DNA from: Pseudomonas sp. B21-015
Lineage (GTDB): Bacteria; Pseudomonadota; Gammaproteobacteria; Pseudomonadales; Pseudomonadaceae
Reading direction: 5' to 3'
Length of the DNA: 64,000 bases
Assembly: GCF_024749285.1 (NCBI RefSeq)
Contig: NZ_CP087196.1
Coordinates: forward strand, 6,510,001 to 6,574,000
Shown here one piece after another: positions 1 to 8,868 of the stretch. The notes beneath the pieces were generated by a model, which had not been told where the DNA came from, did not search any database, and was given only the letters and a program-made list of their open reading frames with translations. A program made the position numbers and the translations under genes. Within the stretch, counting starts at the first letter, position 1. The number at the start of each line of letters is the position of its first letter.

Positions 1-194
1 TCCAGGGAAAGCGACTCGGCCAGCGGTTCGTTCAGGGACAACAGCAAGCGACCGAAATCGGCAATGTGTGCCGGCAGTTGGCGTTGCCAGAGGCCGAGGT
101 TTACGCCGTCATCCAGAATCCCGGTCAGCGCTTTGGGCGTATCACCTTGAACCTGACCAATGACCGATCGCCGCTTCAGACTGGGCGCCAACAT
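1..194 (-). CDS. DUF1826 domain protein, N-terminal part (truncated by window edge)
   Basis: Reading leftward from an ATG at 194, the frame stays open to the window edge (about 64 residues). The visible N-terminus contains VNLGLWQRQLPAHI, which fits the start of DUF1826 proteins, a family of unknown function often found beside zigA in Pseudomonas. The start codon overlaps the ZigA stop by one base, so the two are translationally coupled and probably share zinc-responsive control. Family assignment rests on the N-terminus only, because the rest lies outside the window. Confidence 0.7.
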   Translation of the reverse strand, partial: MLAPSLKRRSVIGQVQGDTPKALTGILDDGVNLGLWQRQLPAHIADFGRLLLSLNEPLAESLSL

Positions 195-1402
195 CAGGCA
201 GCCGCCTCTTCATGCCAAGGGCCGAACGGATCAGGCAGCAACCGCCAGCCCTCGACACCCAAGGCCATTTCAGCATCCGTCAGCAGACAGTTATCGAGTT
301 CGGCGGTGAGTTGCGCAAAGTCGATGTTCTGGCCGATAAACACCAGTTCCTGACGGCAATCGCCGGTGGCGGCCGTCCAGTTTTCCATGATCCCGGCGGT
401 GCTTTCTTCGTCTTGCGGCCACTGATTTTTCGGCACGAAACGCCACCAGCGCCCGGCAAAGCCGTGGCGCATCAAGCCGCCGGCCTGGGACCAGCTGCCG
501 GCATCCATGTGTTTGCTGGCCAGCCAGAAAAAGCCCTTGGAACGCAGCAGTTTGCCGTTCACCCACGGACGGTCAATGAAGCTGAAGAAGCGCTGCGGAT
601 GAAACGGTCGCCGCGCCCGATAAGCCGTGGAGGCGATACCGTATTCCTCGGTTTCCGGCACGTGTTCACCGCGCAATTCCTGTAACCATCCTGGCGCCTG
701 AGCGGCCTTTTCGAAGTCGAAGCGGCCGGTGTTGAGGATTTTCCTGAGCGGCACTTCGCCCATGACCATCGGAATGATTTCCGCCTGGGCATTGAGCCGT
801 TCAAGGATCGCGATCAACTCCTGGCGTTCGCTGCTGCTGATCAAATCGATCTTGCTGATCAGGATCACGTCAGCGAACTCGATTTGCTCGATCAACAGGT
901 CGGTGATCGAGCGTTCGTCCTCCTCGCCCAGGGTTTCGCCACGGGAAGCGAGGCTTTCGGCGGCCTGATAGTCGAGCAGGAAGTTCATGCCGTCGACCAC
1001 GGTGACCATGGTGTCGAGCCGCGCAATGTCGGCCAGGCTCTGCCCTGCTTCATCGCGAAACGTGAAGGTTTCCGCCACGGGAAGCGGCTCTGAGATGCCC
1101 GTGGATTCGATCAACAGATAATCGAAACGACCGTCCTTGGCGAGTTTGCTGACCTCTTCGAGCAAATCTTCCCTCAAGGTGCAGCAAATGCAGCCGTTGC
1201 TCATTTCCACGAGTTTTTCTTCGGCACGGTTCAGGCTGACATCACGCTGAACTTCACTGCCATCGATATTGATCTCGCTCATGTCGTTGACGATCACCGC
1301 GACCCGCAAATTATCGCGATTACGTAGTACGTAATTAAGCAGTGTACTTTTTCCGGCGCCGAGAAAGCCCGACAGGACGGTCACGGGGAGACGATTGGGC
1401 AT
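194..1402 (-). CDS. zigA: ZigA, zinc-responsive COG0523 GTPase metallochaperone
   Basis: A 402-residue G3E GTPase of the COG0523 family, thought to deliver zinc to client enzymes under zinc starvation. The Walker A motif is GFLGAGKST (residues about 12-20), and the family's metal-binding CxCC is present as [11 protein letters not shown] (about 69-79). SKID serves as the guanine-specificity motif, and a CobW C-terminal domain covers roughly residues 255-390. An AGGA ribosome site stands 7 bases before the ATG. A Zur-box-like palindrome lies about 50 bases upstream (1451-1465), consistent with Zur repression as known for PA5535 of P. aeruginosa. It is the first gene of a leftward operon with the DUF1826 gene. 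Confidence 0.95.
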   Translation of the reverse strand: MPNRLPVTVLSGFLGAGKSTLLNYVLRNRDNLRVAVIVNDMSEINIDGSEVQRDVSLNRAEEKLVEMSNGCICCTLREDLLEEVSKLAKDGRFDYLLIESTGISEPLPVAETFTFRDEAGQSLADIARLDTMVTVVDGMNFLLDYQAAESLASRGETLGEEDERSITDLLIEQIEFADVILISKIDLISSSERQELIAILERLNAQAEIIPMVMGEVPLRKILNTGRFDFEKAAQAPGWLQELRGEHVPETEEYGIASTAYRARRPFHPQRFFSFIDRPWVNGKLLRSKGFFWLASKHMDAGSWSQAGGLMRHGFAGRWWRFVPKNQWPQDEESTAGIMENWTAATGDCRQELVFIGQNIDFAQLTAELDNCLLTDAEMALGVEGWRLLPDPFGPWHEEAAA

Positions 1403-1450
1403 CAGGTATTCCTCACAGGGATGCCCGGTCGCAATGTCGGGCTTAATTTA

Positions 1451-1465
1451 AGCTATAGTATAACA
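1451..1465. promoter_or_regulatory. Zur-box-like operator upstream of zigA
   Basis: AGCTATAGTATAACA matches the perfect palindrome TGTTATAATATAACA found at 3168 in this same window at 12 of 15 positions. It lies about 50 bases before the zigA start and about 80 bases before the divergent small secreted protein gene, so it could control both. Assignment to Zur is inferred from the motif and the neighbouring gene set. Confidence 0.75.
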
Positions 1466-1544
1466 ATGCAATCTAGCCACTCCCCTCTTGCTCACCAAGA
1501 CAAAGGGCACGATGCTTTAACCCGTCCGCCCCTTGACAAATGCC

Positions 1545-1922
1545 ATGGGAAACGCCCTGAGACTCTCGCTGTTGAGTCTTTCGCTACTGATCGCGGTCGA
1601 TGCCTGGGGACAAATCCCCAGCCTGGCCAAATGCACCCGCAGCGCCAATCTGCTGGCCTGCGTGGATGCCGACGGCAATGCCTACAGCGTTAACACCGTC
1701 GGTAGCACGATCTACTTGCGCGGCTTTGAAGTGGCCGGTAAACGCTATTGGGCGCAAACCAATAGCCGTTACGGGCAACTGACGTTCTTTACCGGCATCG
1801 CGTCCGATGGCGAAGCGTGGGTCGGCTACAACCGCCGGGTTGGCTGGACAACCATCAATCGGTTCTCCAGCTCCGGCGGCAGCAGTGGCAAGTTCACGTG
1901 TAGCCGGATGACCGGCTGCTAG
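1545..1922 (+). CDS. small secreted cysteine-containing protein of unknown function
   Basis: A protein of about 125 residues. A signal peptide is evident (MGNALRLSLLSLSLLIAVDA, cleavage near AWG-Q), followed by a mature part of about 100 residues with four cysteines, enough for two disulfides. It is rich in Gly, Ser and Thr towards the end (SSSGGSSGKF). I recognise no family. A TTG codon at 1533 is an alternative start, but the ATG at 1545 puts the signal peptide in the usual place; neither has a strong ribosome site. It is divergent from zigA across the Zur-like box, and its last four bases overlap the convergent amidase gene. Confidence 0.6.
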   Translation: MGNALRLSLLSLSLLIAVDAWGQIPSLAKCTRSANLLACVDADGNAYSVNTVGSTIYLRGFEVAGKRYWAQTNSRYGQLTFFTGIASDGEAWVGYNRRVGWTTINRFSSSGGSSGKFTCSRMTGC

Positions 1923-3127
1923 GCCTGCGTTTTTTTCTGTTCCTGCTGCCAGGCGATGTAGCTGTTCATCGGTGGGTTCTTCTGAAAATAGCGCTGCAAA
2001 CCTTCGAACAAACCATCTGCCACGGCTTGCTGATGGCGGGCAGTCACCAGTCGCTGACTGTCGCGGGCGTTTGAGATGAAGCCGGTTTCCACCAGAATCG
2101 ACGGCACATCCGGCGACTTCAATACAGCGAATCCCGCTTGTTCCACGCGCTTCTGATGCAGCGTGGTGATGCCCGCCAGGCTGCCGAGCACGGTGCTGCC
2201 CAGTTGCAAACTGGCGGCGATAGTGGCGTTCATCGACATGTCGAGAATCACCCCGGCGAGCATCGGATCCTTGTCCTTGAGATTGAGCAAGCTGGTGGCG
2301 CCCAACAGGTCCGCACCGTTCTCCCGTTGCGCCATGAAGCGCGCCGTGGCCGAGGTCGCGCCGCCTTCGGACAGGCAGTACACCGACGCACCTGAAGCGG
2401 TGAGACGCGGCGCCGCGTCCGCATGAACCGAGATGAACATGTCGGCATTGTGCTTGCGGGCGATCTCCACCCGTTTGCGTAGCGGGACGAAGAAGTCGTC
2501 GTTGCGCACCAGTTTCACGTCGAAGCCCTTCTCGCGCTTCAGCCGCTTGGCCAGCAATTGGGCGATCGAGAGCACCACGTCTTTTTCCCGCTCACCTTTG
2601 GCACCGACCGCGCCCGGGTCTTTGCCGCCATGACCAGGGTCGACCACCACGACGATGTCGCGCTTGGGGTGAGACTTGTCGGTGACGGGTTCGCGTTTCT
2701 CCGCCGGCGCCGCTGCGATCTGTAGCGGCGTAGCAGTCTTCAGATCGAGCACCAATCGATGCCCCTGCCCATCCTGCGGCGGCAGCAGGAAACTGTTGAG
2801 TTGCACCGGGCCGCTGAGGTCGAGGACGATCCGCGTATCGCCCTGGCCGAAATGTCCGGAACGGATCGCGCGAATCACCGTGTTGCTGAGCACCAACTGA
2901 CTGAAGTCGCCACTTAGGTTGGCGCCACTCAGATCGATGATCAGCCGCTCTGGAGCACTCAGGGAAAACGTCTTGTACTGCACCGGCCCGCTCAGATCGA
3001 ACACCAGTCGCAGCTTGTCGTCGGAACGCCACAGTCGTGCATTGCGAATTTGCGTGGCCGACGCACCAAAGGGTAAAGCGAAGGCCGCGCTGGCCAGAAT
3101 CAGGTTGAGCAAGTGACGTCTGTGCAT
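1919..3127 (-). CDS. amiA: N-acetylmuramoyl-L-alanine amidase (AmiA/AmiC type) with AMIN domain
   Basis: A 402-residue periplasmic zinc amidase that splits the stem peptide from MurNAc. The N-terminus MHRRHLLNLILASAAFALPF is an export signal, followed by an AMIN domain (about 28-130), a linker, and an Amidase_3 catalytic domain (about 160-385). Expected zinc and catalytic residues are visible in VVDPGHGGKDPGA, GEREKDVV, SVHADAA and LVETGFISN. It is divergent from folE2 across a perfect Zur palindrome. In P. aeruginosa the equivalent gene (PA5538) belongs to the zinc-starvation set and supplies a backup amidase. Confidence 0.9.
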   Translation of the reverse strand: MHRRHLLNLILASAAFALPFGASATQIRNARLWRSDDKLRLVFDLSGPVQYKTFSLSAPERLIIDLSGANLSGDFSQLVLSNTVIRAIRSGHFGQGDTRIVLDLSGPVQLNSFLLPPQDGQGHRLVLDLKTATPLQIAAAPAEKREPVTDKSHPKRDIVVVVDPGHGGKDPGAVGAKGEREKDVVLSIAQLLAKRLKREKGFDVKLVRNDDFFVPLRKRVEIARKHNADMFISVHADAAPRLTASGASVYCLSEGGATSATARFMAQRENGADLLGATSLLNLKDKDPMLAGVILDMSMNATIAASLQLGSTVLGSLAGITTLHQKRVEQAGFAVLKSPDVPSILVETGFISNARDSQRLVTARHQQAVADGLFEGLQRYFQKNPPMNSYIAWQQEQKKTQA

Positions 3128-3167
3128 GATGAAAGCTCGTTCACGAAAAAGGCATCGTCGATTTGAT

Positions 3168-3182
3168 TGTTATAATATAACA
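3168..3182. promoter_or_regulatory. Zur box between amiA and folE2
   Basis: TGTTATAATATAACA is a perfect palindrome (7-base arms around a central A) and fits the known gammaproteobacterial Zur consensus. It lies between the divergent amidase and folE2 starts, about 40 bases from each, and so probably represses both when zinc is plentiful. Confidence 0.9.
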
Positions 3183-3213
3183 TGCCAAATCAACTCCCAC
3201 GATGGACCTGCTC

Positions 3214-4110
3214 ATGAATGCGCTGACTCTGCCGGATATCGCCGCGCAGGCCTCACGCCAAGCCCTGCCACTCGATTGGGTGGGCATGTGCGGCATTGCT
3301 CTTCCTGTTTCATTCGATGGCCAGCGACTGAGTGCAAAGGCCGACGCTGGTGTTAGCCTCGACGATGGAGAGGCGCGCGGCATTCATATGTCGCGGCTGT
3401 ATCTGGCGTTGGAAATGCTTGAGCAGGAAAACCTTTCACCCGCGTTGTTGCGGCGAGTCTTGCAGAGTTTTCTAGAGACTCATGAAGGACTTTCCCACAA
3501 CGCTTACCTAAAAATTCATACCGATCTGCTGCTCAAAAGACCCGCACTCGTCAGTCCGTTGGCCGGTTGGAAAACTTATCCGGTGAGCATCGAAGCGCGT
3601 TTGAAAAACAAGATGTTCCACGTGGAACTTAAAATCGACGTTCCTTATTCCTCAACCTGCCCGTGCTCAGCAGCACTTTCGAGGCAGTTGATTCAGCAGC
3701 AATTCGTTGATGACTTCGCCAATCAACCATTGCAACACGCAGACGTTCTGGCTTGGCTCGGCTCCACGAAAGGCATCGTCGCGACGCCGCATAGCCAACG
3801 CAGCAACGCGCAATTGCAGCTGCGTCTGCACGACTATCTGGATGACCTGCCGCTGATCGCCGCGATCAACGACGCGGAAGCGGCCCTCGGCACCGCTGTG
3901 CAAACCGCCGTGAAACGCGCCGACGAACAAGCTTTCGCCCTCGCCAACGGTCAGAACCTGATGTTCTGCGAAGACGCCGCCCGACGCTTGAATCTGGCCC
4001 TGAAACGCTCCCCGGGCATCAACGCCTTTCATGTGCGAGTCGTTCACGCCGAAAGTCTTCATGCCCACGATGCTGTCGCTGAAAGTCGCTGGAATTGGGA
4101 GGCCGCATGA
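3214..4110 (+). CDS. folE2: GTP cyclohydrolase FolE2 (type IB, zinc-independent)
   Basis: About 298 residues of the FolE2 family, which converts GTP to dihydroneopterin triphosphate for folate synthesis. Unlike FolE it does not depend on zinc, so it backs up folate synthesis in zinc starvation. The family's N-terminal LPLDWVGM-type segment and the active-site cysteine region (SSTCPCSAALSR, about residue 150) are visible. An in-frame ATG at 3202 is possible; 3214 is preferred because a GGA-type ribosome site precedes it. The gene follows a Zur box and overlaps the next ABC gene by an ATGA, heading the zinc-uptake operon. Confidence 0.93.
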   Translation: MNALTLPDIAAQASRQALPLDWVGMCGIALPVSFDGQRLSAKADAGVSLDDGEARGIHMSRLYLALEMLEQENLSPALLRRVLQSFLETHEGLSHNAYLKIHTDLLLKRPALVSPLAGWKTYPVSIEARLKNKMFHVELKIDVPYSSTCPCSAALSRQLIQQQFVDDFANQPLQHADVLAWLGSTKGIVATPHSQRSNAQLQLRLHDYLDDLPLIAAINDAEAALGTAVQTAVKRADEQAFALANGQNLMFCEDAARRLNLALKRSPGINAFHVRVVHAESLHAHDAVAESRWNWEAA

Positions 4111-4775
4111 TCCAATGCCAAGCCTTGCGCTGGGGAGCTCCCGGTCAACCGCTCACTCCGTCGGTGGATTTCCAATTACCCAAAGGAAGTCTGACCGCCG
4201 TCATCGGTGCCAACGGTTCGGGTAAAAGCAGCCTGCTAAAAGTCATCGCCGGTCTGCAAAAGCCTCTGACCGGAAAAGTCATCATTGATGTTCCACGCAA
4301 AGGCGGCCTTTCGTTCCTGCCTCAGCAACAACACCTGGACCGGCAATTCCCCATCAGTCTGCAAGAGTTGGTGGCTGCCGGGTTCTGGGGCAGCAAACAA
4401 GCTCCGGAGATACGCAGCCGGCGCCTCAAGTCTGCGCTGGAAGACTGGTGTCTGACAGGCTTGGAGCATCGCCCATTGATGGCCCTCTCCGGAGGCGAAT
4501 TGCAGCGCGCCCTGCTCGCCCGGCTAAGCCTCGCCGAAGCGCCCTTGCTGCTGCTCGACGAACCCCACGCCGCCCTCGACGAGCTTGGTCAGGCGCTGCT
4601 CTGGAAACACATCCACGCCTGGCATGCCGACGGCCGAACCCTGGTCGTGGTGTGTCATGACCTGGCGGCCGTGCGCCAACACATCCCACAAGCCCTATCG
4701 ATCAAAAGCAGCGGCTGCGTCCTCGGCCCGAGCACCGATCTGATTCGCCAACAACACCAGACGCAGGTGGCCTGA
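4107..4775 (+). CDS. metal (zinc/manganese) ABC transporter ATP-binding protein
   Basis: A 222-residue ABC ATPase. Walker A is GANGSGKSS, the Q-loop LPQQQHLD, the signature LSGGELQRA and Walker B LLLLDEP, followed by an H-loop in VVVCHDL. The ATG at 4107 overlaps the folE2 stop and has GGGAGG just upstream; the longer reading frame to 4095 is less likely. It is followed by the permease and binding-protein genes, making a complete ZnuCBA-type importer. Its place in a Zur-controlled cluster indicates zinc uptake, although this family also includes manganese importers. Confidence 0.9.
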   Translation: MIQCQALRWGAPGQPLTPSVDFQLPKGSLTAVIGANGSGKSSLLKVIAGLQKPLTGKVIIDVPRKGGLSFLPQQQHLDRQFPISLQELVAAGFWGSKQAPEIRSRRLKSALEDWCLTGLEHRPLMALSGGELQRALLARLSLAEAPLLLLDEPHAALDELGQALLWKHIHAWHADGRTLVVVCHDLAAVRQHIPQALSIKSSGCVLGPSTDLIRQQHQTQVA

Positions 4776-5641
4776 TGATCGCTGCCGCTCAGCTTTGGCA
4801 ACCGTTCCACGAGTTCGTGTTCATGCGCCGGGCACTGCTCGGTGGCTTGGTTCTGGCATGCAGCACCGCCCCGCTTGGGGTGTTTCTGATCCTGCGGCGC
4901 ATGAGCCTGATCGGCGACGCGGTGGCTCACGGCATCTTGCCAGGTGCCGCATTGGGCTTCTGGTTCGCCGGATTGAGCCTGCCCGCGCTGACCATCGGCG
5001 GCCTCGGTGCCGGCCTGAGCATGGCCGGCCTGGCCGCCTGGATCACCCGCCGTACTGGCCTGCGGGAAGACGCCAGCCTGGCCGCGATCTACCCGATATC
5101 GCTGGCTAGCGGCGTGTTGATCCTCGGCATCGCCGGCAAGCGGCTGGACCTGTTGCACCTGCTGTTTGGCTCGGCGCTGGCGGTAGATGGTCCGACGTTG
5201 ACCGGCATGCTTTGGGTCTCGGGCTTCAGCCTGATCGCCATGCTCCTCATCTACAAACCATTGTTGCTGGACACCCTCGACCCGCTCTTTCTACAAACCG
5301 TCAGCCGCCTCGGGCCACTGGCTCACGGGGTATTTCTGACCCTGGTGGTGCTGAACCTGGTGATTGGCTTCCAGGCCATCGGCGCGCTGATGGTGGTCGG
5401 CTTGATGATGTTGCCGGCCGCCGCTTCTCGCTTCTGGAGTCGCCGCTTGCCGGTACTGATGGGCATCGCTGCGCTGCTCGGCTGTCTCTCGGTCTGGTTC
5501 GGATTATTGCTGTCGTTCTACTACTCGCTGCCCAGCGGCCCGGCGATCGTGCTGGTGGCTGGTGGTTTGTATCTGCTGTCCGTGGTGTTCGGTCCGGTGC
5601 ACGGTTTGCTGCGCCGCCCGCCTTTGCTCACATCCCAATGA
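4775..5641 (+). CDS. metal ABC transporter permease (ZnuB/AztB type)
   Basis: A 288-residue polytopic protein of the ABC-3 permease family with about eight hydrophobic segments. Typical features are visible near the N-terminus (RRMSLIGDAVAHGILPG) and in the coupling region (VGLMMLPAAASRFW). It starts within the stop codon of the ATPase gene (TGATG), so the two are coupled. It forms the membrane channel of the importer with the ATPase before it and the periplasmic binding protein after it. Confidence 0.9.
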   Translation: MIAAAQLWQPFHEFVFMRRALLGGLVLACSTAPLGVFLILRRMSLIGDAVAHGILPGAALGFWFAGLSLPALTIGGLGAGLSMAGLAAWITRRTGLREDASLAAIYPISLASGVLILGIAGKRLDLLHLLFGSALAVDGPTLTGMLWVSGFSLIAMLLIYKPLLLDTLDPLFLQTVSRLGPLAHGVFLTLVVLNLVIGFQAIGALMVVGLMMLPAAASRFWSRRLPVLMGIAALLGCLSVWFGLLLSFYYSLPSGPAIVLVAGGLYLLSVVFGPVHGLLRRPPLLTSQ

Positions 5642-5652
5642 GGTGTTACCCG

Positions 5653-6528
5653 ATGCGCGCTTTACTCGTGCTGTTCAGTTTGATGCTGTCGATGTCGTTG
5701 TCTGCCGCGGAAAAACTCCAGGTAGTCACCAGCTTCAGCATCCTCGCCGACATGACTCATCAGGTTGGCGGCGATCATATTCAGATCACCAACATGGTCG
5801 GCCCGGACGCCGATGCCCACACCTACGAGCCGACTCCGGACGATGCGAAGGCATTGCTCAAGGCCAGGCTGATCATCAAGAACGGACTGGGTTTCGAGCC
5901 ATGGCTGGACCGTCTGGTGACCAGCACCGAGACCAAAGCTCCGGTAATCAGCGCCAGCCATGGTGTTATTCCGCGCTCGCTGGATGAAGATGGCGAAACC
6001 ATCCCGGACCCACACGCCTGGCACAACCTGGCGAACACCGAGTTGTACATCAGCAACATCACCAAAGCGCTGATCGCCGCCGACCCTGCCAATAAAGCCG
6101 ACTACGAACACAACAGCCAGGCCTACCTGAAAAAGATCTACGCCCTGCTCGCCGAGGCCAAAGCCAAGCTGGGTTCGCTTCCGCCGGGTAATCGCAAAAT
6201 CGTGACCTCCCATGACGCCTTCGGCTATCTCGGTCAGGCTTACGGCATCGACTTCATGGCGCCTCAAGGTCTGTCCACAGAACGCGAACCTTCGGCCGCC
6301 GAGGTCGCTGCGCTGATCACTCAGATCCGTCAGGCCAAGGTCAAAGCGGTGTTCATGGAGAACATCAAAGACGCACGCCTGCTCAAGCAAATCGCGGATG
6401 AAAGCGGCGCGCATATCGGCGGCACGTTGTACTCCGATGCCCTCGCAGCAGCCGGCCCGGCCAGCACCTTCACCGGGCTGTTCGAATACAACCTCAACAC
6501 CTTGTACGACGCGTTGAGCAAGCCATGA
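5653..6528 (+). CDS. metal ABC transporter periplasmic substrate-binding protein
   Basis: A 291-residue cluster A-I binding protein (TroA/AztC/ZnuA type). The signal peptide MRALLVLFSLMLSMSLSAA is followed by metal ligands typical of the family: His in DAHTYEP, His in PDPHAWH, His in TSHDAFGY, and an Asp near LYSDALA. There is no His-rich loop of the ZnuA kind, so it resembles the AztC or manganese-type branch. The start at 5653 is chosen for its GAGGTG ribosome site; an upstream ATG at 5638 is also in frame. Genomic setting argues for zinc. Confidence 0.9.
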   Translation: MRALLVLFSLMLSMSLSAAEKLQVVTSFSILADMTHQVGGDHIQITNMVGPDADAHTYEPTPDDAKALLKARLIIKNGLGFEPWLDRLVTSTETKAPVISASHGVIPRSLDEDGETIPDPHAWHNLANTELYISNITKALIAADPANKADYEHNSQAYLKKIYALLAEAKAKLGSLPPGNRKIVTSHDAFGYLGQAYGIDFMAPQGLSTEREPSAAEVAALITQIRQAKVKAVFMENIKDARLLKQIADESGAHIGGTLYSDALAAAGPASTFTGLFEYNLNTLYDALSKP

Positions 6529-7085
6529 TCCGCAAGAATCCCTCAGGCGATCTGCCGTTGATTGCGGAGTCCGCGTATGTAGATAAAACCGCAATCATCT
6601 GCGGCAAAGTGGTGATTGGCGAGAACGTCTTCGTCGGCCCCTACGCGGTGATTCGCGCCGACGAAGTGGATGACTCGGGCGAGATGGAGCCGATCACCAT
6701 CGGCGCCAATTCGAACATCCAGGATGGCGTGGTGATCCACTCCAAGTCTGGCGCGGCGGTGACCATCGGCGAGTACAGCTCCATCGCCCACCGCTCCATC
6801 GTCCATGGCCCCTGCACCGTCGGCAATCGCGTGTTCATCGGTTTCAACAGCGTGCTGTTCAACTGCGCGGTTGGTGACGGCTGCGTGGTGCGGCACAACT
6901 CGGTGGTCGATGGTCGTGACTTGCCTGAAGCCTTCTACGTGCCCTCCACCACGCGCATCGGTCCCAACACTGACCTGTCGCAGTTCCCACCGGTGAGCGT
7001 CAGCGCCTCGGAGTTTTCCGAAGACGTGGCACGCACCAACGTTGATTTAGTCCGTGGCTACAAAGCCCTTCAGAACGAGTTCTGA
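6525..7085 (+). CDS. gamma-carbonic anhydrase-like hexapeptide-repeat protein
   Basis: A 186-residue left-handed beta-helix protein of the gamma-carbonic anhydrase/YrdA group, with repeated hexapeptides (for example VVIGENVFVGPYAVIRAD) through residues 20-140. Histidines in VVIHSKS and SIAHRSIVHG match the metal-binding positions of the family. It corresponds to PA5540 of P. aeruginosa, which lies in the same zinc-limitation cluster, where it may replace a zinc-dependent carbonic anhydrase. The start overlaps the binding-protein gene by ATGA. Confidence 0.85.
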   Translation: MIRKNPSGDLPLIAESAYVDKTAIICGKVVIGENVFVGPYAVIRADEVDDSGEMEPITIGANSNIQDGVVIHSKSGAAVTIGEYSSIAHRSIVHGPCTVGNRVFIGFNSVLFNCAVGDGCVVRHNSVVDGRDLPEAFYVPSTTRIGPNTDLSQFPPVSVSASEFSEDVARTNVDLVRGYKALQNEF

Positions 7086-7087
7086 CC

Positions 7088-7982
7088 ATGAGCAGCGTGC
7101 TGATTCGCAACGCCCGGCTGGTGAACGAAGGTCGAGAATTCGATGGCGATTTATTGGTGAACCACGGACGTATCGTCAAGATCGCCAGCAGCATCGAAGG
7201 TGAAACGGCCGCCGTGGAACTCGACGCCGACGGCCAATGGCTGTTGCCGGGCATGATCGATGACCAAGTGCATTTCCGTGACCCCGGAGCACCGGACAAG
7301 GGCAGCTTTCATAGCGAATCTCGAGCGGCGGTGGCCGGCGGCATCACCAGTTTCATGGACATGCCCAACACCTCCCCGGCCACCCTGACCCTCGCCGCAC
7401 TGGCCGACAAGAAGCGCCGAGGTTTGTCTGCACCACTTGCTGTTCGACAACCGTGACTACCCGAGCCTCGGCAACCTGATCAAACGCAACCCGGCGATCA
7501 AGACCCAGGCCGACCGAGACGCCTTGCGCAAAGCACTGTCGAGCAATCGACTGGACGTGATCGGCAGCGATCACGCGTCTCACACCTGGGCTGAAAAACA
7601 GCGACCCTACAGCCAGGCACCATCCGGTTTGCCACTGGTGCAACACGCCCTGCCCGCGCTGCTGGAACTGGTAGTCGATGAGGTCTTGTCGATCACCACC
7701 CTCGTGGCCAAAACCAGTCACCGGGTCGCCGATCTGTTTGCCATCCCCGACCGTGGCTACCTGCGTGAAGGCTATTGGGCCGACCTGGTGTTGATCAAAC
7801 CCGAGCCCGATGGCGTTGCCGTTTCCACTCAACCGATCCTTTCGCAATGCGGCTGGACGCCTTTCGTCCAGCATCGCTTTCGCCACAGCGTCAGCACCAC
7901 GATCGTATCGGGGCAAATTGCCTGGCACGCCAATCGTCTATACGACAGCTGTCAGGGATTACCCCTGCGGTTCATGCGCTAA
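7088..7982 (+). pseudogene. pyrC: dihydroorotase (PyrC type) broken by internal deletion and frameshift
   Basis: Residues 1-110 read as a normal dihydroorotase N-terminus, including the metal-binding QVHFRDPG and the MDMPNT segment. Near 7423 the frame breaks. The protein resumes in another frame as VCLHHLLFDNRDYPSLGN, normally found well past the middle of the enzyme, and continues to a normal C-terminus with IGSDHASH. Relative to the usual length of about 445 residues, roughly 140 codons are missing, including the central catalytic segment. The remnant after the break could start at the TTG at 7437 but would lack the metal site. In related strains this is the Zur-controlled second dihydroorotase. 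Confidence 0.85.
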
Positions 7983-8143
7983 CGCACGTTTAGATACCGT
8001 ATCTGTTGGTGGTGGGGAAGAAGGAAAAGGACGGGGGGGTTGTCAGTATGCGCAGCTGCAGTGGAGAGGATTTTGGGGCGCAAGGGATTGAGGCGGTGTG
8101 TGAATTGTTGAATCCGCCAAAGACTGAAAGTGCCTGAGCGGAC

Positions 8144-8214
8144 GCCTTCGCGGGCAAGCCTCGTTCCTACGGGTCATCAACATTCCGAAGGAACGGAGGC
8201 TTGCCCGCGAAGCC
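8144..8214. repeat. REP-type inverted repeat pair
   Basis: The 18-base arm GCCTTCGCGGGCAAGCCT at 8144-8161 is followed after about 35 bases by its near-exact reverse complement at 8197-8214. It ends two bases before the stop of the DUF3617 gene. This is a common Pseudomonas REP palindrome and could act as a terminator for that gene. The rest of 7983-8143 holds no gene that I can support. Confidence 0.8.
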
Positions 8215-8215
8215 T

Positions 8216-8737
8216 TTAGGCCCTTGGCTTCACAGTCCCGCAATCCTGACCCAACCACACAGCACGAGTATCGAGGCTACCCTTCTGCTGAATGCCGGTG
8301 GCGTTGAAGGTGCCATTGACCTTGGTGGTGAACTCACGATCGCTGAGGAACGTGGCGACACCCGCACCTTGCGCTTTCGGACAACTGAAACGGAATTTCC
8401 ACTGGTTGCCGGTACGCTCGGTGATTTCCTGCTTGCAGCCCGATTGTGGGTCCGTCAATGGAATGTTGTCGCTCTTCACCTGCTCAGGAGTCAGGCAGGA
8501 CCGAATCCCTTTGCCACCCATGGTGATGCCCTGCTTCTCCAGCTGCGCGCGCTGTTCAGGGGTCATCTGACTCTGTATCTGGCCGAGAATCAGTTGAAGA
8601 TCGGGCAGGTTCTGGTCATCGACCTTCATGTTGCTTGAGGTCAATTCCCATAAACCCGGTTGCAGCATTTGCGCCTGAGCGGCCACAGGAAGTGCCAAAC
8701 CAAGCGCCATGGCCAAACCCAGCAGACGAACGTTCAT
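8216..8737 (-). CDS. DUF3617 domain periplasmic protein
   Basis: A 173-residue exported protein with signal peptide MNVRLLGLAMALGLALPVAA and the DUF3617 opening (QPGLWELTS). Conserved cysteines occur in RSCLTPEQ, SGCKQEI, FSCPKA and QDCG. The role of the family is unknown. The start at 8737 is set by an AGGAG seven bases upstream, rather than the longer reading from 8755. It is divergent from the cardiolipin synthase gene. Confidence 0.85.
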   Translation of the reverse strand: MNVRLLGLAMALGLALPVAAQAQMLQPGLWELTSSNMKVDDQNLPDLQLILGQIQSQMTPEQRAQLEKQGITMGGKGIRSCLTPEQVKSDNIPLTDPQSGCKQEITERTGNQWKFRFSCPKAQGAGVATFLSDREFTTKVNGTFNATGIQQKGSLDTRAVWLGQDCGTVKPRA

Positions 8738-8868
8738 CGAGTAACTCCTGATCATTAGTGGCCGTTAGACGTCAGCCACGGGCTTCGGTTCATGGGCCAA
8801 TTAAATAGCGACATTCTGCCCGGAACATGGTCTGTTAAGCATTGAATCTTCAGGAGCAAGGCTGCCCC

